Positions 25,131 through 33,677 are shown, counted from the first letter of the stretch. The stretch is DNA of 64,000 bases from Tractidigestivibacter sp050946515 (GCF_050946515.1 NZ_JBMNUX010000014.1:7198-71197), one strand, 5' to 3'. A program made the numbers and translations. The notes: a model not told the origin generated them from the sequence alone.

Positions 25131-25661
25131 CTACGCGTGCTTCTCGCCAGGACCTGCGACGTTGAAGTCGTCAGGAGAGAGACCCTCCACAAAATCGTGG
25201 AACTCCTTCATCTCGTGTTCCTGCTCTTCTTCCTTAATCGCATCGAAGTCAGGCATTCCTGCAACGTCCAGAACGTCGCTTTCGGCGTATATGGGCGCTC
25301 CACAGCGCACGGCAAGAGAGATTGCGTCAGATGGACGGCAATCCACCAATACTTGTTCACCTGCGGAATTTATGATGTCGAGGCTTGCATAGAATGTTGT
25401 CCCCTCGACGCGCGAAATAATCACGCTGCGTAAATGGCCGCCAAGCTGCTCCATCACGTTCTTCAGAAGGTCGTGAGTCATAGGACGAGAACCCTCGGCG
25501 GGTTCGACGCCCATGCTTATCGCCGTGGCCTCAACTGAGCCAATGCGAATTGGCAAGCTTGCTGCGTCGCTCTCATCTCCATCTGAGGTCTTGAGCACGA
25601 GGAGCGACGTGACGGGTCCACCACCGATAACAATCGTCTTGATGTCCATTCTTCTGAGCAT
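25131..25661 (-). CDS. DUF151 (bifunctional nuclease domain) family protein
   Basis: A 176-residue protein whose first 135 residues match the BFN/DUF151 fold, with PIRIGSVEATAI and CRPSDAISLAVRCGAPIYA as the most recognisable segments. The acidic tail (residues 145-170) is extra. Named members have been reported with nuclease activity, but function in most bacteria is unknown. The ATG at 25661 has GGAGG six bases upstream. It is a single gene with its own terminator, convergent with gyrA. Confidence 0.88.
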   Translation of the reverse strand: MLRRMDIKTIVIGGGPVTSLLVLKTSDGDESDAASLPIRIGSVEATAISMGVEPAEGSRPMTHDLLKNVMEQLGGHLRSVIISRVEGTTFYASLDIINSAGEQVLVDCRPSDAISLAVRCGAPIYAESDVLDVAGMPDFDAIKEEEQEHEMKEFHDFVEGLSPDDFNVAGPGEKHA

Positions 25662-25837
25662 CGTCCACCTCCGTTCTTTGACTGTTTGCCTATCCTACCC
25701 ATTCGCTTGAGGATGGTACAGACGATATTTAAAACGTAACCGGGTGCGCATTACGTTTCAACAACTTGGCGACTTTCAATGGCCTCCGCTCTTGCCAAAA
25801 TAGATTTTGTCATATTCAAATTTTCCCCAATTTCTTG

Positions 25838-25866
25838 TTGACTCACCCCTTGGGTTTAGGTAGTAT
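25838..25866 (+). promoter_or_regulatory. Promoter of tRNA-Ile
   Basis: TTGACT (25838-25843), 17-bp spacer, TAGTAT (25861-25866). The tRNA begins 14 bases after the -10 element. Confidence 0.75.
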
Positions 25867-25879
25867 TCACTCTTGCGTT

Positions 25880-25956
25880 GGGCCTGTAGCTCAGTTGGTC
25901 AGAGCGTCCGGCTGATAACCGGGAGGTCACAAGTTCGAACCTTGTCAGGCCCACCA
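25880..25956 (+). tRNA. tRNA-Ile (anticodon GAU), CCA encoded
   Basis: GGGCCTG pairs with CAGGCCC to form the acceptor stem. The anticodon loop is CTGATAA, giving GAU. The T loop reads TTCGAAC. The CCA end is in the gene (25954-25956). It is not part of an rRNA operon. Confidence 0.97.
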
Positions 25957-25971
25957 CCTTCTTTTGATAAT

Positions 25972-26010
25972 AACCACCCCAGCGCTAGCCGAGTCGCCGC
26001 TGGGGTGGTT
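25972..26010 (+). terminator. Terminator after tRNA-Ile
   Basis: A perfect 13-bp stem AACCACCCCAGCG/CGCTGGGGTGGTT with a 13-base loop, followed by ATTCGTTTATT. Confidence 0.8.
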
Positions 26011-26055
26011 ATTCGTTTATTGCGGTAAGTAGCCAGCTGGAGGTCAAGAGCACCA

Positions 26056-26547
26056 ATGCCGGACACCAAGAAAACAGTCATTGTGTATTATTCCCTCACC
26101 GGAAATTGTGAGGCCGTGGCAAATGAGCTTGCAGACGTACATGGCGCTGACAAGATTCGCCTGCAGCCAAATACTGAGCCGCCCAAGAACGGGATTGGAA
26201 TGTATGCAAAGGGAGGAGCTGCGGCGCTCAGGGGCGCGCGCCCGATGCTGATGAATTCCATGCTCGATGTGAGCGGCTACGAAAACGTCATTCTGGTAGC
26301 TCCCGTTTGGGCTGGCAAGCTGGCTCCTGCCATGGGCTCTTTTGTTGAGCGTGCCATGCCAAGTGGCAAGAAGGTAGGAATTGTTGTCTGCTCAAAGTCA
26401 GGTCGCGGCGATGGGGTAATTTCTTACCTTCGCGAGAAGATCGAGCCAGGCAGCAAGGTGGTTGCCGCTCTCAACCTGGTCGAGCCCCTTTCCAATATGG
26501 AGGCTATGAAGAGCGAGCTGAAGGATTTTGGAACTGAACTTTTCTAA
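26056..26547 (+). CDS. Flavodoxin-family protein
   Basis: A 163-residue protein with the FMN phosphate-binding loop YSLTGNCEAVA near the N-terminus (about residues 13-23), followed by alternating strands and helices of the flavodoxin fold (VILVAPVWAGKLAPAM, VGIVVCSKSGRGDG). Such proteins carry electrons or act as small quinone or flavin oxidoreductases. The partner is unknown. It lies between two tRNA genes with terminators on both sides, so it is probably transcribed alone. Confidence 0.85.
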   Translation: MPDTKKTVIVYYSLTGNCEAVANELADVHGADKIRLQPNTEPPKNGIGMYAKGGAAALRGARPMLMNSMLDVSGYENVILVAPVWAGKLAPAMGSFVERAMPSGKKVGIVVCSKSGRGDGVISYLREKIEPGSKVVAALNLVEPLSNMEAMKSELKDFGTELF

Positions 26548-26591
26548 GCTTTCCTTAGCGGTCGATTTCCGTTACAATGGCTTCTGCTTTT

Positions 26592-26667
26592 GGGGACATA
26601 GCTCAGCTGGGAGAGCGCGGGCTTTGCAAGCCTGAGGTCGTGGGTTCGAACCCCATTGTCTCCACCA
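26592..26667 (+). tRNA. tRNA-Ala (anticodon UGC), CCA encoded
   Basis: The acceptor stem is GGGGACA/TGTCTCC with one G-U pair. The anticodon loop TTTGCAA gives UGC. The T loop is TTCGAAC, and CCA is encoded at 26665-26667. A TACAAT -10 element lies at 26573-26578. Confidence 0.97.
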
Positions 26668-26676
26668 TGAACATAA

Positions 26677-26705
26677 GGGCCAGGGAGCAATCCCTGGCCT
26701 TTTTG
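26677..26705 (+). terminator. Terminator after tRNA-Ala
   Basis: A 9-bp stem GGCCAGGGA/TCCCTGGCC with a GCAA tetraloop, then TTTTT. Confidence 0.93.
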
Positions 26706-26767
26706 CTAGCTCTCATATTTTCAACGTCGCACAGAGATTCGGCGCTGTAGTCAAGGGAGGCCGCGCG

Positions 26768-27364
26768 TTGCCAGCCAAGGGACTGTTGAACACCGGAAGC
26801 AGCGAAAAACGGCGACTCTTCTGCGCGATTGCGCTTGACGGGCCTACTCGTCTTGCTCTTGCTCGTGCGCAAAATGACCTGCGCTCCGGGAGACCAAGCG
26901 CCCAAGAGAACCTTCATTTGACGCTGGCGTTTCTCGGTAGCTGCACAAATGCGCAGGAACAGGCCGCCCGCTCTGCGCTTGATGCGGCTTGCCTTCTCTC
27001 GAGGTCCTTTGACCTTACGATTTCTGGCATAGGACGCTTTGACAAGAAAAAGGGGTCAATCATCTGGGCTGGAGTCTCAGAGGGGCAGGGAAAAGACGAG
27101 CTTCTCTCCTTCCAGAAGCGCCTTGTTGCAGAGCTGTTGGCACGGGGCTTTGAGCTCTCGGGTGAATATACCCCGCACATCACTCTGGCGAGGGGAGCCA
27201 AGCTTAGCCGCACCGCGCTTGATGAGGACTGCTCCCGCGCCGCGCGCGACATTGGAGAGCGCATTGTTAGTGTGCGAGAGGCCCATCTAATGTGGAGCCA
27301 TCATCCCAATGGCGGCGCCCTTACCTATACCTCTATCTATTGCGCACCGTTTGGCGGAGCTTAG
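26768..27364 (+). CDS. thpR: RNA 2',3'-cyclic phosphodiesterase (2H family)
   Basis: A 198-residue 2H phosphoesterase. The two catalytic motifs are HLTLAFLG (about residues 44-51) and HITLARG (about 137-143), the paired H-x-T-L pattern of LigT/ThpR. The family opens 2',3'-cyclic phosphates on RNA ends and can ligate tRNA halves in the reverse direction. The start is TTG at 26768 preceded by GGGAGG. Length is at the family average. It stands alone between a tRNA terminator and an uncharacterised gene. Confidence 0.88.
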   Translation: MPAKGLLNTGSSEKRRLFCAIALDGPTRLALARAQNDLRSGRPSAQENLHLTLAFLGSCTNAQEQAARSALDAACLLSRSFDLTISGIGRFDKKKGSIIWAGVSEGQGKDELLSFQKRLVAELLARGFELSGEYTPHITLARGAKLSRTALDEDCSRAARDIGERIVSVREAHLMWSHHPNGGALTYTSIYCAPFGGA

Positions 27365-27458
27365 TTGCAGCCGCCCGCGCAATTGCCTGCCCCGCAGTTG
27401 CCGTCGCGCTTGGGTATAGTCTTATGGCGACGATAGAGGGCGCAACGAGGAGACGGCT

Positions 27459-27926
27459 ATGACCAAGCGCGAGCAAGAACAGCGAATTTCTCCGGAGCTA
27501 GACGATTTGTCCAGCACACTAATGGGACAAGCGTTTGACGTGCTAGCCGAAGGGGAGGAGCTCGACGTTCTTCTTGCCGTGGCTGATGAAGCCGGAACCG
27601 TTGCAAGCTACACTTTTTCCGACGATGGCGCAGAGGAGTGCTTAAAGGCCGCTCGCGATAAGGCTCGCTCTCTTGCAAGGGCGCATGGCGACAAGAGCGC
27701 TCATTTGCAAGATCCCTGCTACTATGCAATTGCCTATTTTGGGGCAATTGCCGATGAGACCGGGGCCTATCAGGACGCGGTCATCCTTGAGTTTGGCGAG
27801 AAGGGCAGACCAGCCTTCTCGGCATATTCGTTGATCTCTGGACGTGGAAAGGGCAATGGCTTCGCCTGGACCGATCCTGCCCCAGCAGGCGAGGTCGAGA
27901 ACCTGCTTGATCCGAGCATACGGTAG
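27459..27926 (+). CDS. Uncharacterised protein, 155 residues
   Basis: I do not recognise this family. The protein is acidic and soluble, with no signal peptide or membrane segment. An N-terminal helical part (residues 5-65) is followed by DPCYYAIAYFGAIADETGAYQDAVILEFGEKG, here described in pieces: a tyrosine-rich strand region near 85-100 and a strand pair near 105-115. GAGGAG precedes the ATG at normal distance and codon use matches its neighbours, so it is probably real. It lies 94 bp after thpR and may share its transcript. Confidence 0.6.
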   Translation: MTKREQEQRISPELDDLSSTLMGQAFDVLAEGEELDVLLAVADEAGTVASYTFSDDGAEECLKAARDKARSLARAHGDKSAHLQDPCYYAIAYFGAIADETGAYQDAVILEFGEKGRPAFSAYSLISGRGKGNGFAWTDPAPAGEVENLLDPSIR

Positions 27927-28151
27927 AACTGCTTCTGACAAAGTCGTAGATTCATAACTTTCTTTGCCGCATAGCTGGAAAAGGGCAGCCATCGCCGAGC
28001 TGCAACGCCTGGCGAGCCACGACCCCGCTCGTCGTTTATTACGTGGAACAGCCCAAACCTGAACACGAAGAACCGTGAGCTGGTATAAAGTTGCCACGAA
28101 ATCGGTAAGCGTTAACGTTCATTGCGCAGACGCATAAGACGAGAGGTGCGC

Positions 28152-29990
28152 ATGCTTCAAGAGCAGATTAGAAACATTGCAATTATCGCCCATGTCGACC
28201 ATGGCAAAACCACGCTGGTCGACCAGATGCTCAAGGCCACTGATGCATTCCGTGCAAATCAGCAGGTCCAAGAGCGCGTTCTTGACTCCAATGACCAAGA
28301 GCGCGAGCGAGGCATCACGATTCTCGCCAAGAATATTTCCATTGAGTACAAGGGCATCAAGATCAACGTTATCGATACCCCGGGCCACGCCGACTTTGGC
28401 GGCGAGGTCGAGCGCGTTCTGAAGATGGCTGACGGTGCGCTGCTTTTGGTCGATGCTGCCGAGGGCCCTATGCCGCAGACTCGCTTTGTGCTGCGCCATG
28501 CCATCGATGCCGGTCTTGCCATCATGATGGTGGTCAACAAGATTGACCGCGATGGTGCGCGCCCCGAGGAAGTTGTGAACGAGTCGCTCGACTTGATGAT
28601 GGACCTTGGCGCTTCCGATGATCAGCTTGAGTTCACAATGGAGCATGTCGTGTATGCATCGGCGGTCAACGGCTTTGCCCGTCTTGATCCCAACGACGGC
28701 AACATGGACATGTACCCACTGCTAGACATGATTATTGATGCCCTGCCTGCTCCTGACGTTGACCCAGACGGTCCGCTTGCCATGCAGTGCGTGACCATTG
28801 ACCACTCTGACTATGTCGGTCGCATCGGCATCGGCCGTGTGTATTCTGGCACTATCCATGACGGCGACAAGATTCTTGTGGTGAAGAACGACGGCAGCCG
28901 TGCCATGAGCCAAGTGAAGCAGCTCTTCACCTTCGATTATCTTGGTCGCAAGGAATGCCAGGAAGTTGTTGCCGGCGACATCGGCGCTGTCGTGGGCGTC
29001 GACTCCACCGATATTGGCGACGTCTACACCGATCCTGAGAACCCTGTCGAGCTTCCTCCCATTGAGATCGATCCGCCAACGCTAGCTGTTGTCTTTGAGG
29101 CATCTACCTCGCCGCTCGTTGGTCGCGACGGCGACATTGTGGGCGGACGCCAGCTCAAGGAGCGCCTTGAGCAGGAGCGCGAGAACAATGTCACCATGCG
29201 CATTGAAGAGCTGCCTGACAAAACCGGCATTGAGGTTGCGGGCCGTGGCATCTTGCACCTTTCAGTCCTGATGGAGGAGATGCGGCGCGAGGGCTACGAG
29301 TTCCAGGTTGGTCGCCCGCGCGTTCTCTTCAAGAAGGACGAGAACGGCAATCGCCTTGAGCCAATTGAGCAGGCCGTTGTTGAGTGTCCCGGCGAATATT
29401 CTGGCAAAGTGATTGAGGTCTTCGGCAACGCCGGCGGCACTATGGTCTCTATGGACACCGGCACCACTCAGACGCACCTTGAGTTCAAGATTCCCACGCG
29501 AGGAATCATGGGCCTTAAGAACCGTATCCTCAATGTTACCCACGGCGAGGCTGTGTTCTATCACACCTTCCTTGAGTACGGTCCCTTTGCTGGTGACATC
29601 GGGAGCCGTCAAAACGGCGCCATGATCTCTATGTCCACGGAAAAGGCCGTTGCCTACGCGCTTGGCAATCTGCAGGAGCGCGGCCAGCTGTTCATTGAGC
29701 CTGGTACTGAATGCTATGAGGGAATGCTTGTGGGCGAACGTTCCAAGCCCGGTGACATTGTCGTCAACATCGCTCGCACCAAGCAGTTGGGTAACCAGCG
29801 CTCCTCTACGGCCGACATCGCAGTCCAGCTAACGCCGCCGCGCACCTTTACGCTCGAAGAGGCTCTTGAGTACATCATGGATGACGAGCTCGTTGAGGTA
29901 ACGCCCAAACACATTCGCATGCGCAAGCGTATTCTCTCTGAGGTAGACCGTCGTAAGTGGGCGGTTCGCAATGGTCTCGTTAAAAAGTAG
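28152..29990 (+). CDS. typA: Ribosome-associated translational GTPase TypA/BipA
   Basis: A 612-residue translation-factor GTPase. G1 is AHVDHGKTTL, G2 lies in RERGITI, G3 is DTPGHADF with the catalytic histidine, and G4 is NKIDR. The C-terminal BipA-specific part is full length. It binds the ribosome and helps assembly and stress adaptation, especially in the cold. I chose the ATG at 28152, preceded by GAGAGG; an in-frame start 30 bases upstream adds an Arg-rich stretch outside the family. The 225-bp gap before it shows no gene. Confidence 0.96.
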   Translation: MLQEQIRNIAIIAHVDHGKTTLVDQMLKATDAFRANQQVQERVLDSNDQERERGITILAKNISIEYKGIKINVIDTPGHADFGGEVERVLKMADGALLLVDAAEGPMPQTRFVLRHAIDAGLAIMMVVNKIDRDGARPEEVVNESLDLMMDLGASDDQLEFTMEHVVYASAVNGFARLDPNDGNMDMYPLLDMIIDALPAPDVDPDGPLAMQCVTIDHSDYVGRIGIGRVYSGTIHDGDKILVVKNDGSRAMSQVKQLFTFDYLGRKECQEVVAGDIGAVVGVDSTDIGDVYTDPENPVELPPIEIDPPTLAVVFEASTSPLVGRDGDIVGGRQLKERLEQERENNVTMRIEELPDKTGIEVAGRGILHLSVLMEEMRREGYEFQVGRPRVLFKKDENGNRLEPIEQAVVECPGEYSGKVIEVFGNAGGTMVSMDTGTTQTHLEFKIPTRGIMGLKNRILNVTHGEAVFYHTFLEYGPFAGDIGSRQNGAMISMSTEKAVAYALGNLQERGQLFIEPGTECYEGMLVGERSKPGDIVVNIARTKQLGNQRSSTADIAVQLTPPRTFTLEEALEYIMDDELVEVTPKHIRMRKRILSEVDRRKWAVRNGLVKK

Positions 29991-30010
29991 ACCTTCATAG
30001 GGGATAGACT

Positions 30011-30056
30011 AAGCGCCCCCGAAAAGCGTTTACACGCTTTTCGGGGGCGCTTTTCG
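30011..30056 (+). terminator. Strong terminator after typA
   Basis: A perfect 19-bp stem (left arm AAGCGCCCCCGAAAAGCGT) with a TTAC loop and a T-rich 3' side. The stem is symmetrical enough to work on both strands. Confidence 0.93.
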
Positions 30057-30094
30057 TATATGAAGTGGCTTTCGCACTAGTACCACTGAGGTTG

Positions 30095-30248
30095 CTGCAG
30101 AGATTCTTCGGTTGTAGGTCTTTTTACAGGAGGTTGCTAAGTATCACCGAAATAGTGCCATTTAACTACCTGCTGCGCAGCAAAGAGTTAGCCTTTTCGT
30201 ACTAAGCATCTCTGTTATGAAAGACCTACAACCGAAGAATCTCTGCAG
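30095..30248. repeat. 154-bp palindromic element with perfect 29-bp terminal inverted repeats
   Basis: Positions 30095-30123 and 30220-30248 are exact reverse complements over 29 bases, starting CTGCAGAGATTC. The inner 96 bp also pair imperfectly (TGCTAAGTA near 30134 against TACTAAGCA near 30200). The centre holds the 12-bp palindrome TGCTGCGCAGCA (30171-30182). There is no open frame, no U-tract and no obvious target duplication. It lies between the convergent typA and TRIC genes. It could be a miniature inverted-repeat element or a structured RNA. Confidence 0.8.
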
Positions 30249-30281
30249 AGCCTCCGACGTTGAAAGCAATATCTCCGTTGC

Positions 30282-31022
30282 TTATCTATTCCTTCTACGC
30301 CGGGAGGTCGTGTTTGTGCGGGATGCAACGCGCCGGAGTTTGCGGACGCTTCCTACAACGCGGGGGGCGAGGTCAATGTCCGCTTGTGTAGCCACGTTAT
30401 AGTGGAGCGACCAGCGACGAAGACCAACTGTGGCGGCAACGCAAAGAACGGCCGCCCAAGGCTTGCCCAGCCAAATGAACATGACCATGACGTAATAGAC
30501 GGTAGAGCCAGCGACGGCGCAGAGGGCATAGTAGTTACTGGGGCGAAAGATTCTCGGAACGTCTCCTAGGAAGACGTCTCGGAGCATGCCGCCGCCAATG
30601 CCCGTGAGCGTGCCCATCAGGATTGCTGAACAGGGGAGTAGACCATAGACAATTGCCTTGTCGGTGCCAACAAGGGCAAAGAGGCCAACGGTAAGAATGT
30701 CTGACCATTCAAGCAGGTTGGGGAAAAGGGTGAACGGCTTTGGAAAGTAGTACGCGACAAGCCCGAGAATGACTGCGGCTGGGATTGCGTAGGGGCTCGA
30801 AAGCATGTATACGTCTCCAACCTGCATGATCATGTCGCGAATGAGGCCGCCGCCAAGGCCGCAGAGCATTGCTAGTCCGATAAAGCCAACCAAGTCTAGC
30901 TTGCGCTCTCTTGCTACGAGCACCCCTGAGATAGCACCCACGATAAGCGCAGCAAGGTCTAGCCACGCAGGAAGCGAGACAGCCGCAGTCTCAGGACCAA
31001 ATTGCGAGAAGAGCTCGGGCAT
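30282..31022 (-). CDS. TRIC-type cation channel family (UPF0126) membrane protein
   Basis: A 246-residue membrane protein with about seven hydrophobic segments. It carries the duplicated signature GGGLIRDM (about residues 57-64) and GGGMLRDVFL (about 143-152) that defines the TRIC/UPF0126 family. Bacterial members form trimeric potassium- or glycine-linked channels. The last 30 residues are Arg-rich and extra. The start is the ATG at 31022. It stands alone, facing typA across the palindromic element, with no partner gene to suggest a substrate. Confidence 0.87.
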   Translation of the reverse strand: MPELFSQFGPETAAVSLPAWLDLAALIVGAISGVLVARERKLDLVGFIGLAMLCGLGGGLIRDMIMQVGDVYMLSSPYAIPAAVILGLVAYYFPKPFTLFPNLLEWSDILTVGLFALVGTDKAIVYGLLPCSAILMGTLTGIGGGMLRDVFLGDVPRIFRPSNYYALCAVAGSTVYYVMVMFIWLGKPWAAVLCVAATVGLRRWSLHYNVATQADIDLAPRVVGSVRKLRRVASRTNTTSRRRRNR

Positions 31023-31182
31023 AAGCGATCACTTTCTAGTGAATGTTTGTTCTGAAGACAATGCGCTTCACAATAGTCCAATTTCGTCCAATTGCGCAGG
31101 TCTTTTGAACAAAGAGTAGGTAACTCAGAAAAAGTTGTCGCATTACATCGGAACATGGGATATACTAACCGACGCGGTTCAT

Positions 31183-31273
31183 GGAGAGTTGTCCGAGTGG
31201 CCGAAGGAGCACGATTGGAAATCGTGTATACGCCTAAAGCGTATCCTGGGTTCAAATCCCAGACTCTCCGCCA
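31183..31273 (+). tRNA. tRNA-Ser (anticodon GGA), CCA encoded
   Basis: A class II tRNA with a long variable arm (TACGCCTAAAGCGTA). The acceptor stem is GGAGAGT/ACTCTCC and the anticodon loop ATTGGAAAT region gives GGA. CCA is at 31271-31273. A TATACT -10 element lies at 31161-31166. Confidence 0.96.
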
Positions 31274-31283
31274 GTAAATCCGG

Positions 31284-31310
31284 CGGCGTCCCCTCTGGGG
31301 CGCCGCTTTT
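31284..31310 (+). terminator. Hairpin between the two tRNA-Ser genes
   Basis: GCGGCGTCCCC pairs with GGGGCGCCGC (one bulge) around TCT and is followed by TTTT. Confidence 0.7.
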
Positions 31311-31318
31311 CACCCCAC

Positions 31319-31409
31319 GGAGGGGTGGCAGAGTGGTTGAATGCGGCGGTCTCGAAAACCGTTTACCCGCTATGCGGGTACGAGGGTTCGAATCCCTCCC
31401 CCTCCGCCA
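31319..31409 (+). tRNA. tRNA-Ser (anticodon CGA), CCA encoded
   Basis: A class II tRNA. The acceptor stem is GGAGGGG/CCCCTCC, the anticodon loop TCTCGAAAA gives CGA, and the variable arm is ACCCGCTATGCGGGT. CCA is at 31407-31409. Confidence 0.96.
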
Positions 31410-31421
31410 TAGTTGGCTACC

Positions 31422-31447
31422 AAGGTCGACCTCGGTCGACCTTTTTT
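31422..31447 (+). terminator. Terminator after tRNA-Ser(CGA)
   Basis: AAGGTCGACC and GGTCGACCTT pair across a very short centre, followed by T residues. Confidence 0.8.
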
Positions 31448-31540
31448 ATTTTGTTGAGAGAATGCTCATAGCTCCTTTACCTTCTTTGGGTAGTCTTCTC
31501 TTACAATTACTGTCTGCAAGTCTCCATTGAGGAGGTTCTT

Positions 31541-32821
31541 ATGGATGACGACAGCCTGAATGGCTATAGACATGACCACTATTTTGCGAGGTCGTGGAAG
31601 CTCACCATGCTCAATGGTGGCTACAAGACAGTGTTTCTTTTGGCCCTTTGTGCCTTAATTCCTATCGTGGGCCCGCTGTTTATGCTTGGCGGGGCTCTTG
31701 AGCATGGACGCCGAGTGGCGTGGGGTAGCAACGAGGGACCTGTCAAAGCCGGTCCCACCAAAGAAGGCATTGGAATGAAGACGTGCCTTGCTAGCGGATG
31801 GAAGGCCTTCGTTGTTGATCTAGGATGGGTTGCCGTAATCGCTATTGCCAAGGCACTGCTCTTGAACATTCCTGGGCTTGGCGATTCGGAGGTTTTCAAC
31901 AGTATCCTGAACGTTCTTGAGGCGATCTTGTGCTTTGTGGTAGCGGTCGCGATGCTTCGCGCGACTATCTATCAGCACATTGCTCCTGGCTATCGCGTCT
32001 CTACCATCTGGAGCATGATTAAGCACGACCCCGCCGGGCTCCTGCGTCTTTTTGGCATGCGGGTCCTGATGATGGCCGTTGTCGCGCTGACGGTAATTCT
32101 TATCTTGGCCGGTGCCTTCGCTAGCGTATGGCCATGGATTCTCGAGCTCGTTTATATCGCAAGCGTAGGATATGCTTCCGATTACTATCTGCTTTACTTG
32201 ATTGCCCAGATGATTCAGGCGCTGTTCCTTCCTCTTCTTGCAGTTATTCTCTTGGGCATCTTTTTGGTGTCTATCGTCTGCTGCATCATGTTTACTGGCT
32301 TTGGCCTTTGGATGAGGCAGTTCAACGTGCCAGCCTGGGGATCGGACAAGGATCCGCTTCCCTCCTTTGTGAACGAGACTTCCGACAGCAACCAAAACGG
32401 CCTCGTGGGGCTTCCAATGACCACTTCCGAAGGTTCGCAATCACCTGATGCGCCTGTGGCAAATCAGACTGACGAGCCCATTGGCACGCCTCAACCGCAG
32501 GCGCCCGTGGCGCACGAGAAGGACGAGCCCGCAGCAGCAGAGGGGCAGACACAAACTGAGCCCGCGCCCCAAGCTGGGTCCGATACTCAGCGGGTGAGCG
32601 AAATGACGGCTGCTGCGGCAGCAACGCCTGACGTATCCACCTCCGCCCAGCCCGAGCCTCAGGACCAAGTGTCTTCTTCGGAAGAGACAAGCTCCAATGA
32701 CGAGGAGTCTGCCGAGCTTGACCCAATTGCTGTAGACCCCATTGAAGCTCCGGAGGAAATCGAGCCGGAGGATCTCGGCGCGAAGAAGGACGGTGGCGCG
32801 CAAGACAGCGCGCAAGAGTAG
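31541..32821 (+). CDS. DUF4013-like multi-pass membrane protein with long acidic cytoplasmic tail
   Basis: A 426-residue protein. Residues 1-255 hold four or five hydrophobic segments and begin with an RSWKLTMLNGGYKT segment followed by a membrane helix, a layout I associate with DUF4013 proteins. Residues 270-426 form a Pro/Glu/Ala/Gln-rich, very acidic tail with no fold that I can see. The function of the family is unknown. AGGAGG precedes the ATG. It stands alone after the tRNA-Ser pair. The DUF assignment is tentative; membrane topology is clear. Confidence 0.7.
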   Translation: MDDDSLNGYRHDHYFARSWKLTMLNGGYKTVFLLALCALIPIVGPLFMLGGALEHGRRVAWGSNEGPVKAGPTKEGIGMKTCLASGWKAFVVDLGWVAVIAIAKALLLNIPGLGDSEVFNSILNVLEAILCFVVAVAMLRATIYQHIAPGYRVSTIWSMIKHDPAGLLRLFGMRVLMMAVVALTVILILAGAFASVWPWILELVYIASVGYASDYYLLYLIAQMIQALFLPLLAVILLGIFLVSIVCCIMFTGFGLWMRQFNVPAWGSDKDPLPSFVNETSDSNQNGLVGLPMTTSEGSQSPDAPVANQTDEPIGTPQPQAPVAHEKDEPAAAEGQTQTEPAPQAGSDTQRVSEMTAAAAATPDVSTSAQPEPQDQVSSSEETSSNDEESAELDPIAVDPIEAPEEIEPEDLGAKKDGGAQDSAQE

Positions 32822-32844
32822 ATTAGCCCACATAGCGACGCTTT

Positions 32845-32885
32845 AGAGATGCCCAGGTTGCCAACAGTCTGTGGCATCTCTCCTT
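32845..32885 (+). terminator. Probable terminator after the DUF4013-like gene
   Basis: A 9-bp stem AGAGATGCC/GGCATCTCT with a 19-base loop and a weak T-rich end (CCTTTATATA). Confidence 0.55.
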
Positions 32886-33283
32886 TATATAAAAGCTTGT
32901 GCAAGTACAATGCACGACGCTTCGGTCGAGGCTTCAATCCAATCTTCTGTCTGGTCAATTTTTGGCAACGGGGTTTCTTATATAGGAGAATCAAACAGTT
33001 TGCGGGCAATAACAAGGCAGAAAGAAAGGCGGTCCTTGCATCCGTCCAAAATGGAACTCACTTGCTTGTGGAGAGCTCGTGACGAGGCATTGCTAATTTC
33101 GGAGGTCTCAAGAACGCGACAAGGCTTCTAGCAGCGAGCGTTTCCGCAGGTGAAAGATGTTGGAAAGACAGCCGAAAGGTTGATGTTCGGGTCTTAGGGT
33201 ATCCTTTCTTTAGTGGGGGCGCGTGGAGCAGTTTTCGCTGGTACAGGAAGCATTGTGATATTATTTCCCTCTGACCTTTCCTG

Positions 33284-33312
33284 CCCCGAGTGCAAACCTT
33301 CACGTCTCGGGG
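33284..33312 (+). promoter_or_regulatory. Hairpin in the rpsF leader, possible S6:S18 autoregulatory element
   Basis: CCCCGAG (33284-33290) pairs with CTCGGGG (33306-33312), with a small inner TG/CA helix and an ACCTTCACG-containing loop, 25 bases before the rpsF start. There is no U-tract, so it is not a terminator. The S6-S18 complex is known to bind a hairpin in its own mRNA in many bacteria, and position and loop are compatible with that. I cannot confirm the consensus. Confidence 0.4.
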
Positions 33313-33337
33313 CCATTAGCCCAGAGGAGGTGACAAC

Positions 33338-33631
33338 ATGAAGGCTTATGAACTGCTGTATTTTGTCGATCCTGCGTCTAACGAGGAGACCCGCGCGGGC
33401 GTCATGAAGCGCATCGAGGTCGCCGTTACCACTGATGGTGGCACCATCGATAGCGTTGAGGACTGGGGCAAGCGCAAGCTCGCCTACGAGATCGACAACC
33501 TGACCGAGGGTGACTACACCCTCATCAACTTCCACGCAGACCCCACCCAGATTGCCGAGCTCGACCGAGTTCTGCGCATCAACGATGCCGTGAAGCGCCA
33601 CATGATCGTGCGCCGTTCGGACAAGGACTAG
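33338..33631 (+). CDS. rpsF: Small ribosomal subunit protein bS6
   Basis: A 97-residue protein starting MKAYELLYFVDP with the typical EDWGKRKLAYEI strand-loop. The family body is complete and the C-terminal tail short. AGAGGAGG precedes the ATG. It is the first gene of rpsF-ssb-rpsR-DUF2232-rplI, a conserved order that ties ribosome assembly to replication proteins. Confidence 0.96.
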   Translation: MKAYELLYFVDPASNEETRAGVMKRIEVAVTTDGGTIDSVEDWGKRKLAYEIDNLTEGDYTLINFHADPTQIAELDRVLRINDAVKRHMIVRRSDKD

Positions 33632-33677
33632 TTGTGGAAGCCGGGCATACGCCCGCTGATGAGAGGTAGTGAGCAGG

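Larger units (their letters stand above)
32822..33337. other. 516-bp gap: terminator, then leader region of the rpsF operon
   Basis: No convincing gene. The left end holds the 32845-32881 hairpin. The right end holds the hairpin at 33284-33312 just before rpsF. The middle should contain the promoter of the ribosomal protein/ssb operon, but I cannot name a clear -35/-10 pair. It does not resemble tmRNA, SRP RNA or RNase P RNA. Confidence 0.6.

Noticed and set aside
25880..26667. tRNA-Ile and tRNA-Ala as the spacer of an rRNA operon
   Set aside because: They are separated by terminators and a flavodoxin gene, and no 16S or 23S sequence is present.
27361..27440. Minus-strand reading of a Cys/Gly-rich peptide end (DGNCGAGNCAGGCN)
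   Set aside because: A stop lies about 32 codons upstream with no ATG, GTG or TTG between, so there is no start. It overlaps the start of a plus-strand gene.
31893..31901. An exact TTTTCAACA
   Set aside because: It is single and inside the DUF4013-like coding sequence, as expected by chance; not counted as a DnaA box.
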